Below, in pieces: positions 56,546 through 64,000 of a DNA stretch of 64,000 nt. The notes beneath the pieces were generated by a model. It was not told where the DNA came from. It was given only the letters and a program-made list of their open reading frames with translations, and did not search any database. Where the stretch lies: NCBI GenBank assembly GCA_963778525.1, contig CAVZUJ010000001.1:806001-870000 (forward strand), given 5' to 3'. The DNA is from Schlegelella_A sp963778525 (GTDB lineage: Bacteria > Pseudomonadota > Gammaproteobacteria > Burkholderiales > Burkholderiaceae_C). Every line of letters begins with the position of its first letter. Position 1 is the first letter of the stretch. A program made the position numbers and the translations under genes.

Positions 56546-56708
56546 GGAAATCCTCGTGGATCAGCAGAGAGAGCGATGACACCGGCGGCATCATCGATCA
56601 CCTCGTTACGGCCGCCCGAATCAGGCCGGATTCTATCGTCGAGGTCGGCCGGTCAAGACGCTGCCGTGGCTTTGTCGCCCGGCTCGTCAACGGCTCGACC
56701 TCGGCCCG

Positions 56709-57443
56709 TCACTCCCCGAGGTAAGCCGCGCGCACCTTGGGATCGGCGAGAAGGTCGCTGGCGATGCCGTGCATCGTCACTTCGCCGGAGTCCATGACAT
56801 AGCCGCGCGACGCGAGCTGCAGGGCCCGGCTGGCGTTCTGCTCGACGAGCAGGATCGTCGTGCCCTGCTTGTGGATGTCGGCGACGACCTCGAAGATCTT
56901 GTCGACCATGATCGGCGACAGGCCCATCGAGGGCTCGTCCATCAGCAGCACCTTGGGTCGAGCCATGAGCGCCCGGCCCATCGCCAGCATCTGCTGCTCG
57001 CCGCCGCTCATCGTGCCGCCGAGCTGGTTGCGCCGTTCCTTGAGGCGCGGAAAGATGCCGAAGACCTTCTCGATGTCGGCTGCGATCGCCTTCACATCGT
57101 CGCGCACGAACGCGCCCATCTGCAGGTTCTCGAGGATGGTCATGCGGGTGAAGGTGCCGCGCCCCTCGGGCACCATCACCAGGCCTTGCTTGACCAGGTC
57201 CCACGGACCTTGGCCGCGAATGTTGCGGCCCAGGTATTCGATGTCGCCACCGGCTGCCGGCAAGATGCCGGTCACCGCCTTCAGGGTGGTCGTCTTGCCG
57301 GCGCCGTTGGCGCCGATCAGGCTGACGAGCTCGCCTTCGGCAACCTCGAAGGACACGCCCTTGACGGCCTGGATGCCGCCGTACGACACGCGCAGGCCCG
57401 CGACGCGGAGCAGCGGCTTCTTGGTGTCCATGTCAACGGCCAT
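56709..57443 (-). CDS. livF: Liv-type ABC transporter ATP-binding protein LivF (second set)
   Basis: An ATPase of ~244 residues. It has Walker A GANGAGKTTTLKAV, the signature MSGGEQQMLAMGRAL, Walker B LLMDEPSMGLSP and LLVEQNASRAL. The start is uncertain: ATG at 57443 or 57431, or a TTG at 57473; 57443 is used here. It is the last gene of a livHMGF operon. No substrate-binding protein gene follows; the next gene on this strand, 163 bp downstream, is the halogenase-like gene. Confidence 0.92.
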   Translation of the reverse strand: MAVDMDTKKPLLRVAGLRVSYGGIQAVKGVSFEVAEGELVSLIGANGAGKTTTLKAVTGILPAAGGDIEYLGRNIRGQGPWDLVKQGLVMVPEGRGTFTRMTILENLQMGAFVRDDVKAIAADIEKVFGIFPRLKERRNQLGGTMSGGEQQMLAMGRALMARPKVLLMDEPSMGLSPIMVDKIFEVVADIHKQGTTILLVEQNASRALQLASRGYVMDSGEVTMHGIASDLLADPKVRAAYLGE

Positions 57444-57488
57444 CGCCAGGCTTGCCTTGTCAGTCTCTTCCAAAGCGCAAAGTGCGCG

Positions 57489-58265
57489 TCAGTGCACCGC
57501 GTGGCCCGCGCCGAGGTAAGCCTCGATGACCTTGGCGTTTCGCTGCACTTCGGCGGGCGTTCCTTCGGCGATCTGCTTGCCGTAGTCGAGCACGGTGACG
57601 CGGTCGCACAGGCCCATCACGAGCTTGACATCGTGCTCGATGAGAAGAATGGTGCGCCCGTCGTTGCGGATGCGGTCGATCAGCTCGCGCAGGGTGACTT
57701 TCTCGGTGGTGTTCATGCCGGCGGCAGGCTCGTCGAGCGCGATCAGCTTGGGGTCGGTGGCCAGTGCGCGCGCGACCTCGAGGCGGCGCTGGTCGCCGTA
57801 GCTCAGCGTGCGCGCCTTGTAGTCGGTGAAGCCGCCGATGCCGACATAGTCGAGCAGCTCCTGCGCACGCGCGGCAATCGCCGCTTCCTCGGCCTTGAAT
57901 CCGGGCGTGCGGAAGACGGCGCCGAACAGGCCCGAATGGGTGCGCACGTGGCGCCCGACCATCACGTTCTCGAGCGCCGTCATCTCGGAGAAGAGCCGGA
58001 TGTTCTGAAAGGTGCGGGCGATGCCCGATTTCGCGACCTCGTGCACCGCGCTCGGACGGTAGGGCTTGCCGCCGAGCTCGAAGCTGCCGGAGTCCGGCGC
58101 GTAGAGCCCCGTCAGGACGTTGAAGAACGTCGTCTTGCCGGCGCCGTTGGGTCCGATCAGGCCGTAGACCTGACCGGCCTCGATGGTGACACCCACGTCG
58201 GACAGGGCCTGCAGCCCGCCGAAGCGCTTCGACACGCCACTGACGCGGAGCACGGCCTCAGGCAT
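57489..58265 (-). CDS. livG: Liv-type ABC transporter ATP-binding protein LivG (second set)
   Basis: A 258-residue ATPase with Walker A GPNGAGKTTFFNVL (37-50), GIARTFQNIRLFSEMTALENV, the signature LSYGDQRRLEVARAL, Walker B LIALDEPAAGMNTTE and LLIEHDVKLVM. It overlaps the livM stop by eight bases. It differs clearly from the first LivG of the window at 3613, so the two transporters are not a recent duplication. Confidence 0.95.
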   Translation of the reverse strand: MPEAVLRVSGVSKRFGGLQALSDVGVTIEAGQVYGLIGPNGAGKTTFFNVLTGLYAPDSGSFELGGKPYRPSAVHEVAKSGIARTFQNIRLFSEMTALENVMVGRHVRTHSGLFGAVFRTPGFKAEEAAIAARAQELLDYVGIGGFTDYKARTLSYGDQRRLEVARALATDPKLIALDEPAAGMNTTEKVTLRELIDRIRNDGRTILLIEHDVKLVMGLCDRVTVLDYGKQIAEGTPAEVQRNAKVIEAYLGAGHAVH

Positions 58266-59454
58266 GACGGGTTCCGCTCGGATAGTCCTCGTTGGTCACC
58301 GGCCCGGCGTCCGGTCCGACTGGCTGCGGCACGCCGGGATCGTCAGGCGTTTTTCTGCCCAGGGGCGAAGCCGGCGCCACCTTGCCGTGCTCCGGCGAAG
58401 GCCACAGGCCGCGCGGCCGCGCCAGCATGATGCCGATCATCGCCACGGCAACGAACAGTTGGCGCAGGATGGAGGCATCGAGGCGGCCGTCCGTCATCTG
58501 CTGCAGCGGCCCGGCCACGTAGCGAAGCACCTCGGGCAAGGCCGAGAGCAGCAGCGCGCCGACGATCACCCCGGGAAGATGGCCGATGCCGCCGAGCACG
58601 ACCATGGCCACGATCATGATCGACTCCTGCAGGCTGAACGACTCGGGCGAGATGAAGCCCTGGAAGGTCGCGAACATCACGCCCGAGACGCCGCCGAAGG
58701 TGGCGCCCATGGCGAAGGCCAGCAGCTTCAGGTTGCGGGTGTTGATGCCCATCGCCTTGGCCGCGATCTCGTCTTCGCGGATCGCCATCCAGGCCCGTCC
58801 GATACGGCTGCGCTCGAGGCGATAGCAGATCAGCACCGCGAAGAGGACGAGGACCAGGAACAGGAAATAGTAGTTGGTGACCTTCGGCCACTCGAGGCCC
58901 AAGAAATGCTGCGTCTTGCCGAGGTCGACCCCCAGGATCGTGATCTCGTCGATGCCGGTGATGCCCTTCGGTCCGTTGGTGATGTTGACCGGCGCGTCGA
59001 GGTTGTTGACGAAGACGCGAACAATCTCGCCGAAGCCGAGCGTCACGATGGCCAGGTAGTCGCCACGCAGCTTCAGCGTCGGTGCCCCGAGCAGCGCACC
59101 GGCGGCGCCGGCAAGCAAGGCGCCGAGCGGGATCACCGCCCACCACGGGACGTGCAGGCCGTTGGGGAAGACGCTGGCGATCGCCGGGAAGGTGTCGGTC
59201 AGCTGCGACGAGGCGAGCAGGCCCATCAGGTAGGCGCCGACGGCGTAGAAAGCGACGTAGCCGAGGTCGAGCAGGCCGGCATAGCCGACGACGATGTTCA
59301 GGCCGAGCGCCAGCAGCATGTAGAGCAGCGCGACGTCCAGGATGCGTACCCAGGCGTTGCCGGCTAGCCCCAGGCCGAAGGGCAGCACCAACAGCGCCAC
59401 CGCCGCGACAATGAAGACGACGAGCTTTTGCTGGCGCGACTGCATGTCAGGCAC
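58258..59454 (-). CDS. livM: Liv-type ABC transporter permease LivM (second set)
   Basis: A 398-residue inner-membrane permease with about ten hydrophobic segments, LALGLNIVVGYAGLLDLGYVAF near residue 45 and IGRAWMAIREDEIAAKAMGIN as the coupling loop. It has a long polar C-terminal tail (~35 residues). The start is a GTG at 59454, overlapping livH; an ATG nine bases downstream is possible. It is intact, unlike the copy at 1024. Confidence 0.93.
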   Translation of the reverse strand: MPDMQSRQQKLVVFIVAAVALLVLPFGLGLAGNAWVRILDVALLYMLLALGLNIVVGYAGLLDLGYVAFYAVGAYLMGLLASSQLTDTFPAIASVFPNGLHVPWWAVIPLGALLAGAAGALLGAPTLKLRGDYLAIVTLGFGEIVRVFVNNLDAPVNITNGPKGITGIDEITILGVDLGKTQHFLGLEWPKVTNYYFLFLVLVLFAVLICYRLERSRIGRAWMAIREDEIAAKAMGINTRNLKLLAFAMGATFGGVSGVMFATFQGFISPESFSLQESIMIVAMVVLGGIGHLPGVIVGALLLSALPEVLRYVAGPLQQMTDGRLDASILRQLFVAVAMIGIMLARPRGLWPSPEHGKVAPASPLGRKTPDDPGVPQPVGPDAGPVTNEDYPSGTRHA

Positions 59455-60370
59455 GGTCGGCCACGCGCTCGCCGAGCAGGCCTTGAGGCCGCACCGTCAG
59501 CACCAGGATGAGGACGATGAAGGCGAAGATGTCCTGGTAGTTGCTGCCGAGCACGCCGCCGGTCAGCGCGCCGATGTAGCCGGCGCCGAGCGATTCGATC
59601 AGGCCGAGCAGCACGCCGCCGACCATCGCGCCGGCCAGGTTGCCGATGCCGCCGAACACCGCAGCGGTGAAGGCCTTCAACCCCGGCAGGAAGCCCATCG
59701 TGTGCTGCACCGAGCCGTAGTTCGCCGCATACATCACGCCGGCAAGCGCCGCCAGGGCGGCACCGATCACGAAGGTGGCCGAGATCACGCTGTCGGGCCG
59801 CACGCCCATCAGCGCGGCGACGCGCGGATTCTCGGCCGTGGCGCGCATCGCGCGGCCGAGCTTGGTGCGGTTGACCAGATACATCAGGCCGCTCAGCGTC
59901 ACCACGGTGGCGACCAGGATCAGGATCTGCACGTCGTTGATGACGGCGCCGAAAATCTTGTGCGGCTCGCTCGGCAGGAGGATCGGGAACGACTTGTAGT
60001 TCGGCTTCCAGATGATCATCGCCAGCGTCTGCAGGAGAAGGCTCATGCCGATGGCGGTGATCAGCGGCGCCAGGCGAGGCGCGTTGCGAAGCGGGCGGTA
60101 AGCGATCTTCTCGATCAGGAAGTTGATTACCGAGCAGACGATGACGGCGGCGACGAGGCCGATCAGCAGGAGCAGCCAGCCCGGCAGGCCGAGCCCGGCC
60201 ATGGCGGTGACGACGGTCCAGCTCGTCAGGGCGCCGACCATCAGGACGTCGCCATGCGCGAAGTTGATCAGGTTGATGATCCCGTACACCATCGTGTAGC
60301 CGAGCGCCACCAGCGCATAGACGCTGCCCAGCACGAGGCCGTTGATGATCTGCTGGATGAAGATATCCAT
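59447..60370 (-). CDS. livH: Liv-type ABC transporter permease LivH (second set)
   Basis: A 307-residue inner-membrane permease starting MDIFIQQIINGLVLGSVYAL, with NLINFAHGDVLMVGAL and KLGRAMRATAENPRVAALMG. It is the first gene of the second liv operon. The 147-bp gap between it and the rarA end probably holds the promoter, but no clear boxes were seen. An in-frame ATG 30 bases upstream is less likely because the conserved start is MDIFIQQ. Confidence 0.94.
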   Translation of the reverse strand: MDIFIQQIINGLVLGSVYALVALGYTMVYGIINLINFAHGDVLMVGALTSWTVVTAMAGLGLPGWLLLLIGLVAAVIVCSVINFLIEKIAYRPLRNAPRLAPLITAIGMSLLLQTLAMIIWKPNYKSFPILLPSEPHKIFGAVINDVQILILVATVVTLSGLMYLVNRTKLGRAMRATAENPRVAALMGVRPDSVISATFVIGAALAALAGVMYAANYGSVQHTMGFLPGLKAFTAAVFGGIGNLAGAMVGGVLLGLIESLGAGYIGALTGGVLGSNYQDIFAFIVLILVLTVRPQGLLGERVADRA

Positions 60371-60517
60371 GCGCCGTGTCCTAAGCAAGTTGCCCGCCAC
60401 GTCATTGCGGCAAGGTCTTGCGGGGCCAATTCGGCGGGATTCTAGGGTCGGCTTTTTCCCTGTCTTACGCTCGCTAACCCGCTCACCTTTGCAGACGCGA
60501 ACGAGGCAGGCGCGCTG

Positions 60518-61828
60518 TCATTCGTCCGGACCCGCGGCCTCGTTTCGGGCGCGCAACTCCGCCAGGCGCTCGCCGATCCGGATCTCGAGACCACGCTCGA
60601 CCGGCTCGTAGAAGCGCGGCGGCTGCAGATCGTCGGGCCAGTAGCTTTCGCCGGCGGCGAAGGCATCGGCTTCGTTGTGCGCATAGCGATAGCCCTTGCC
60701 ATAGTCGAGGCTCTTCATCAAGGCCGTCGGCGCATTGCGAAGGCGCAGCGGCACCGGCCGGGTGCGGTCGGCCTTGACGAACGCCCGCGCTGCGTTCCAG
60801 GCGCTGTAGACGGCATTGCTCTTCGGCGCCATCGCCAGATAGACGACCGCCTCGGCCAGCGCCAGCTCGCCTTCGGGAGAGCCCAGCCGCTCGTAGGTTT
60901 CGGTGGCGTCGAGCGCCAGGCGCAAGGCGCGTGGATCAGCCAGGCCGATGTCCTCGCTCGCCATGCGCACGAGGCGGCGTGCCGCATAGCGCGGGTCGAC
61001 GCCGCCGTCGATCATGCGCACGAACCAGTACAGGGAGGCGTCGGGGTCGCTGCCGCGCACCGCCTTGTGCAAGGCCGAGATCGTGTCGTAGAACTGCTCG
61101 CCGCCCTTGTCGTAGCGGCGCAGCTGCTCGCCGAGCGCCTGCTCGAGCAGCGCCTCGTCGATCTCGGCCACGCCGCGCGCCGTCGCGATCAGGTTTTCAT
61201 AGGCGTTGAGCAGGCGGCGGGCGTCGCCGTCGGCATAGCCGATGAGGCGCAGCGCCGCGGCCTCGGTCATCGGTGGCGCGGCAAGCAGGACGCGCGCTCG
61301 CTCGAGCAGCGCGCGCAGGTCGGCGTCGTCGAGCGACTTCAGCACATGCACGGTGGCGCGCGACAGCAGCGCGGAGTTGACCTCGAACGACGGGTTCTCG
61401 GTGGTCGCGCCGATGAACGTGAAGAGGCCCGATTCGACATGCGGCAGGAACGCATCCTGCTGGCTCTTGTTGAAGCGGTGCACCTCGTCGACGAAGACCA
61501 CCGTGCGCCGTCCCTGGGCGCGGGCAGCCTGGGCCCGGTCGACCGCCTCGCGAATGTCCTTGACGCCGCCGAGCACCGCCGACATCGCGATGAACTGGGC
61601 ATCGAAGGCATCGGCCATCAGCCGCGCCAGCGTCGTCTTGCCGACGCCGGGCGGACCCCAGAGGATCATCGAATGCAGGCGGCCCGACTCGAAAGCGACG
61701 CGCAGCGGCTTGCCCGGCCCGAGCAGGTGCTGCTGACCGATGACTTCGTCGAGTGACTTCGGGCGCAAGCGCTCGGCGAGCGGCGCCGCGATGTCGGCGA
61801 AGGGAAGTTCGAGGCTGGAGGCAGGCAC
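60518..61828 (-). CDS. rarA: Replication-associated recombination protein A
   Basis: A 436-residue AAA+ ATPase (RarA/MgsA) acting at stalled forks. Walker A is GPPGVGKTT, Walker B VVFVDEVHRFNKSQQD, sensor 1 ATTENPSFEVNSALLSR; the C-terminal domain has YDTISALHKAVRGSDPDASL and the ending FYEPVERGLEIRI. The start is a GTG at 61828. In many betaproteobacteria rarA directly follows lolA; here an ACP and a ketosynthase on the other strand lie between the two. Confidence 0.94.
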   Translation of the reverse strand: MPASSLELPFADIAAPLAERLRPKSLDEVIGQQHLLGPGKPLRVAFESGRLHSMILWGPPGVGKTTLARLMADAFDAQFIAMSAVLGGVKDIREAVDRAQAARAQGRRTVVFVDEVHRFNKSQQDAFLPHVESGLFTFIGATTENPSFEVNSALLSRATVHVLKSLDDADLRALLERARVLLAAPPMTEAAALRLIGYADGDARRLLNAYENLIATARGVAEIDEALLEQALGEQLRRYDKGGEQFYDTISALHKAVRGSDPDASLYWFVRMIDGGVDPRYAARRLVRMASEDIGLADPRALRLALDATETYERLGSPEGELALAEAVVYLAMAPKSNAVYSAWNAARAFVKADRTRPVPLRLRNAPTALMKSLDYGKGYRYAHNEADAFAAGESYWPDDLQPPRFYEPVERGLEIRIGERLAELRARNEAAGPDE

Positions 61829-61950
61829 TTGGATGCGACGCGCGCACTCTGGCGGGCGCCGCGCCGATTCTGCCGTGCTCCCGCCTGCGGCCCGCCGGGC
61901 AGGGACATAAGATGTGCCATCGCCGGGCTCCGGCCACTGCGCAGCGCCGC

Positions 61951-62226
61951 ATGAACCTCTCGACCTTCGATGCCATCTCGACAGTGCTCGTCGACAAGTT
62001 CCACGTCGAACCCGCCACCGTGCGGCCCGAGGCAACGCTCGACCAGCTCGGCCTCGATTCGCTGGCGCTGATGGAATTCGTCTTCGCCGTCGAAGACCGC
62101 TTCGACGTGCGCATCCCCGAAGACCGGCTCGATCCACGTCAGGCCGGGGTCACGCTCGGCCAGCTCGCCGGTCTGCTCGACGAGGCCGTGGCCGTGCAGC
62201 CGGCCAAAGATGGCGTCGCGCCCTAG
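61951..62226 (+). CDS. Acyl carrier protein paired with a ketosynthase
   Basis: A 91-residue ACP with Ser37 in DQLGLDSLALMEFVFAVED as the phosphopantetheine site. It is clearly different from the ACP at 43341 (SLALMEF against SIDILEV). It overlaps the ketosynthase gene by 17 bases, so the two are coupled and likely work together. It is divergent from rarA with a 122-bp gap; ATAAGAT about 40 bases before the ATG is a possible -10 region. Aryl polyene systems normally use two ACPs, so this may be the second one. Confidence 0.87.
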   Translation: MNLSTFDAISTVLVDKFHVEPATVRPEATLDQLGLDSLALMEFVFAVEDRFDVRIPEDRLDPRQAGVTLGQLAGLLDEAVAVQPAKDGVAP

Positions 62227-63475
62227 CGGACGCGCGGCACCGGTCGTCGTCACCGGCGCCGGCATCGTCAGCCCGATCGGCAACGACGCGGCCAGCGTCG
62301 ACGCCGCCCTCTTCGGCGGCGTCTCCGGCGTGCGGGCACACGCGCTCGACCTGCCCGGGATCGAGTTGCCGCCGGTACCCATCGCGGCCGCCCCGTTCGA
62401 CGCCGACGCCGAAGTGGCGCCCTCTCGTGTTCCGCTCGACCGGGGCACCGCGATGGCGCTGTTCGCTGCGCGTGCCGCGGCCCGCGACGGCCGGCTGGAG
62501 GCGGGCAGCTTCGACAGCGAGCGGCTCGGCATCTTCTGGGGCAGCGGCATGGCCGGCGCGGCGACCTTCGAGGCCACCTGCCGCACGGTCTATGCCGATC
62601 GCCGGCGGATGCGGCCGACCAGTGTCGTGACGACGATGCCGAACGCGCCGGTGGCCGAGCTCGCCCTTCTCTTCGGCGCGCGCGGCGCCGCGCTCGCGTA
62701 TGCCTGCGCCTGCGCCTCGTCGGCCGTCGCGATCGGCGAGGCGATGCGCGCCATTCGCGCCGGCTGGATCGACATCGCCATCGCCGGCGGCAGCGAGGCA
62801 ATGCTCACGCCCGGGGTGCTGGCGAGCTGGCAGGCGATGCGTGTGCTTGCGCCCCTGAGCGCGGCCGCGCGCGGCGATCCCGGCATCGCTGCCGCAGCGT
62901 GCCGGCCCTTTGCCGCCGATCGCGCCGGCTTCGCGCTCGGCGAGGCGGCGGCGGCGTTCGTCCTGGAGTCGGCAGCGCACGCCGCGAGCCGTTCCGTGCG
63001 CAGCGACGTGCAACTCGCCGGCTACGCCACCAACTGCGACGGCATGCACATCACGCAACCCGATGCGGCCGGCCAGACCCGCGCCATGCAGGCCGCTTTG
63101 GCCGACGCCGGTCTCGCGCCTCGAGACGTGGGCTATGTCAATGCGCACGGCACCGCCACGACTGCCGGCGATGCGGCCGAAGCCGACTCGCTGGTCCGCG
63201 TCTTCGGTGCGCGTGGGGTGCCGGTGAGCTCGACGAAGGCGATCCACGGCCATCTGCTGGGCGCCGGCGGCGCCGTCGAGCTGTTCGCCACGTTGCGGGC
63301 GCTGCAATGCCGGCGCCTGCCGCCGACCGCTCACGTCGATCGGCCCGACCCCGCGTTCGCGATCGACCTCGTGACCGGCCCTGCCCGGGATGCGGCAACG
63401 CTGGTCGCCGCGATGTCCAATTCCTTCGCCTTCGGCGGCACCAACGCCGTCCTCGTGGCGACCCGGAGCGCCTGA
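62210..63475 (+). CDS. Beta-ketoacyl-ACP synthase (FabF-like)
   Basis: A 421-residue condensing enzyme. Cys168 in ACASSAV is the nucleophile; His313 in NAHGTATTAGD and His348 in STKAIHGHLLGAGG complete the triad, with Lys343 also present, so it should be active. SNSFAFGGTNAVLV ends the fold. It is the only ketosynthase in the window and is closer in pattern to secondary-metabolism KAS II enzymes than to housekeeping FabF, which lies with fab genes. It could supply chain extension for the operon at 43-53 kb. Confidence 0.88.
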   Translation: MASRPSGRAAPVVVTGAGIVSPIGNDAASVDAALFGGVSGVRAHALDLPGIELPPVPIAAAPFDADAEVAPSRVPLDRGTAMALFAARAAARDGRLEAGSFDSERLGIFWGSGMAGAATFEATCRTVYADRRRMRPTSVVTTMPNAPVAELALLFGARGAALAYACACASSAVAIGEAMRAIRAGWIDIAIAGGSEAMLTPGVLASWQAMRVLAPLSAAARGDPGIAAAACRPFAADRAGFALGEAAAAFVLESAAHAASRSVRSDVQLAGYATNCDGMHITQPDAAGQTRAMQAALADAGLAPRDVGYVNAHGTATTAGDAAEADSLVRVFGARGVPVSSTKAIHGHLLGAGGAVELFATLRALQCRRLPPTAHVDRPDPAFAIDLVTGPARDAATLVAAMSNSFAFGGTNAVLVATRSA

Positions 63476-63493
63476 GGGCGAGCGTCTCGGCTG

Positions 63494-64000
63494 CTACTGC
63501 TCGATGACGTCGGCGCCGGCCGGCGCAGTGAAGCGAAATGCCTCGGCCGGCACCGCCACGTTCGGCGTGAAGGCGCTGAACGTCAGCAGGGATTTCTGGC
63601 CGAAGCTGTCGATGATCTCGAGGGCGGCCAGATCCTTGCCGCGAAAGCCGACGCGCACCGACTGAAATGCGCCATCCTTGCTCTTCGGCCTGGCCTCGGC
63701 CCAGTCGAGCCCGTCGTGCGCCGGCATGTTCGACAGATCGAAATCGGTGTCGAGCGATCCGCCGGCGAGCAATGCCGCAGGCGTCGCGCCGAGCGCCGCC
63801 GAGAACTTGCGCGAGCTGACCTGGTTGAGATCGGCGTCGTAGATCCAGACCTTCTCGCCATCGGCGACGATGGTCTGCTCGAACGGCTTGGCGTAGACGA
63901 AGCGAAAGCGGTTCGGCCGCGCGAACTCGAAGCTGCCGCTCGAGGTTTTCTTCCTGGCGCCATCGGGCGAAGTGACGACCTGGGTGAACAGGGCCCGGCC
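63494..64000 (-). CDS. lolA: Outer membrane lipoprotein carrier LolA (N-terminus beyond window)
   Basis: The C-terminal ~168 residues of LolA, the periplasmic chaperone that carries lipoproteins from LolCDE to LolB. It has GSFEFARPNRFRFVYAKPFEQ, DGEKVWIYDADLNQV, SLLTFSAFTPNVAVPAEAFRF and a terminal GADVIEQ, all typical. It is convergent with the ketosynthase gene, 18 bases away. This is the housekeeping lolA to judge by its usual neighbour rarA, not the cluster paralogue at 46917. Confidence 0.92.
   Translation of the reverse strand, partial: GRALFTQVVTSPDGARKKTSSGSFEFARPNRFRFVYAKPFEQTIVADGEKVWIYDADLNQVSSRKFSAALGATPAALLAGGSLDTDFDLSNMPAHDGLDWAEARPKSKDGAFQSVRVGFRGKDLAALEIIDSFGQKSLLTFSAFTPNVAVPAEAFRFTAPAGADVIEQ

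Noticed and set aside
54294..56594. A 766-codon frame joining the MipA/OmpV-like protein to upstream sequence
   Set aside because: The upstream part is a shadow of the flavoenzyme gene, which has its own intact frame and ribosome site.
59342..60445. Long plus-strand open frame over the second livH
   Set aside because: Its His/Arg/Gln/Asp-rich text is typical antisense shadow in GC-rich DNA; it has no domain or ribosome site. Many similar frames lie opposite real genes in this window.
43341..63475. Recent acquisition as a genomic island
   Set aside because: No integrase, IS, direct repeats or composition change was visible, and the only tRNA is 8 kb away.

Overview
The window is GC-rich (roughly two thirds G+C by eye), almost fully coding, and reads as chromosome of a betaproteobacterium, most likely Burkholderiales. 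The pointers are the polA / DUF2782 / thrB / BPSS1780-type block, the lolA-rarA neighbourhood, two Bug/TctC substrate-binding proteins and two Liv-type transporters. No insertion sequence, integrase, phage gene, CRISPR array or rRNA was seen. There is one tRNA (Leu, CAA). No gene-free stretch exceeds 300 bases; the longest (56546-56708 and 60371-60517) hold nothing I can name.

Layout. 1-4.4 kb: livGFHM plus a cut substrate-binding protein (minus strand). 4.5-11.3 kb: polA, DUF2782 protein, thrB, a membrane protein, an SDR, a small lipoprotein and a ParA-like ATPase. 11.3-12.6 kb: di-haem cytochrome-c-peroxidase-like lipoprotein. 12.7-20.1 kb: a tightly overlapping chain RDD, RDD, SpoIIM-like, membrane protein, DUF4129, DUF4350, MoxR ATPase, DUF58. 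20-30.3 kb: NTF2-like protein, uvrD, guaC, DUF4397 lipoprotein, valS, a divergent 2-hydroxyacid dehydrogenase-like protein, galU. 30.3-34.8 kb: minus-strand operon cysM, Nudix, TusA-like, thiolase, acyl-CoA ligase. 35-43.3 kb: tRNA, rhomboid protease, HtrA-like protein without a full triad, ghrA-like reductase, Rieske oxygenase, two Bug proteins, an epimerase and a ferredoxin reductase.

43.3-56.5 kb is the most distinctive region. An eleven-gene plus-strand operon (ACP, COG4648 membrane protein, acyl-activating enzyme, dehydratase, LpxL-type acyltransferase, LolA-like carrier, MMPL exporter, NodB deacetylase, methyltransferase, second dehydratase, ketoreductase) runs head-on into a four-gene minus-strand operon (flavin halogenase-like enzyme, MipA/OmpV-like barrel, acyltransferase, glycosyltransferase). 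The parts list matches aryl polyene / xanthomonadin-type pigment clusters, but no ketosynthase is inside. One ketosynthase with its own ACP lies apart at 61.95-63.5 kb, between rarA and lolA, after a second livHMGF set (56.7-60.4 kb).

Annotation caution: eleven genes in the first 31 kb, including polA, thrB and valS, have interrupted frames, most with a net excess of one base. None was found from 31 to 64 kb. Sequence or assembly error is likelier than real decay. Coordinates for these genes span the whole gene across the shifts.
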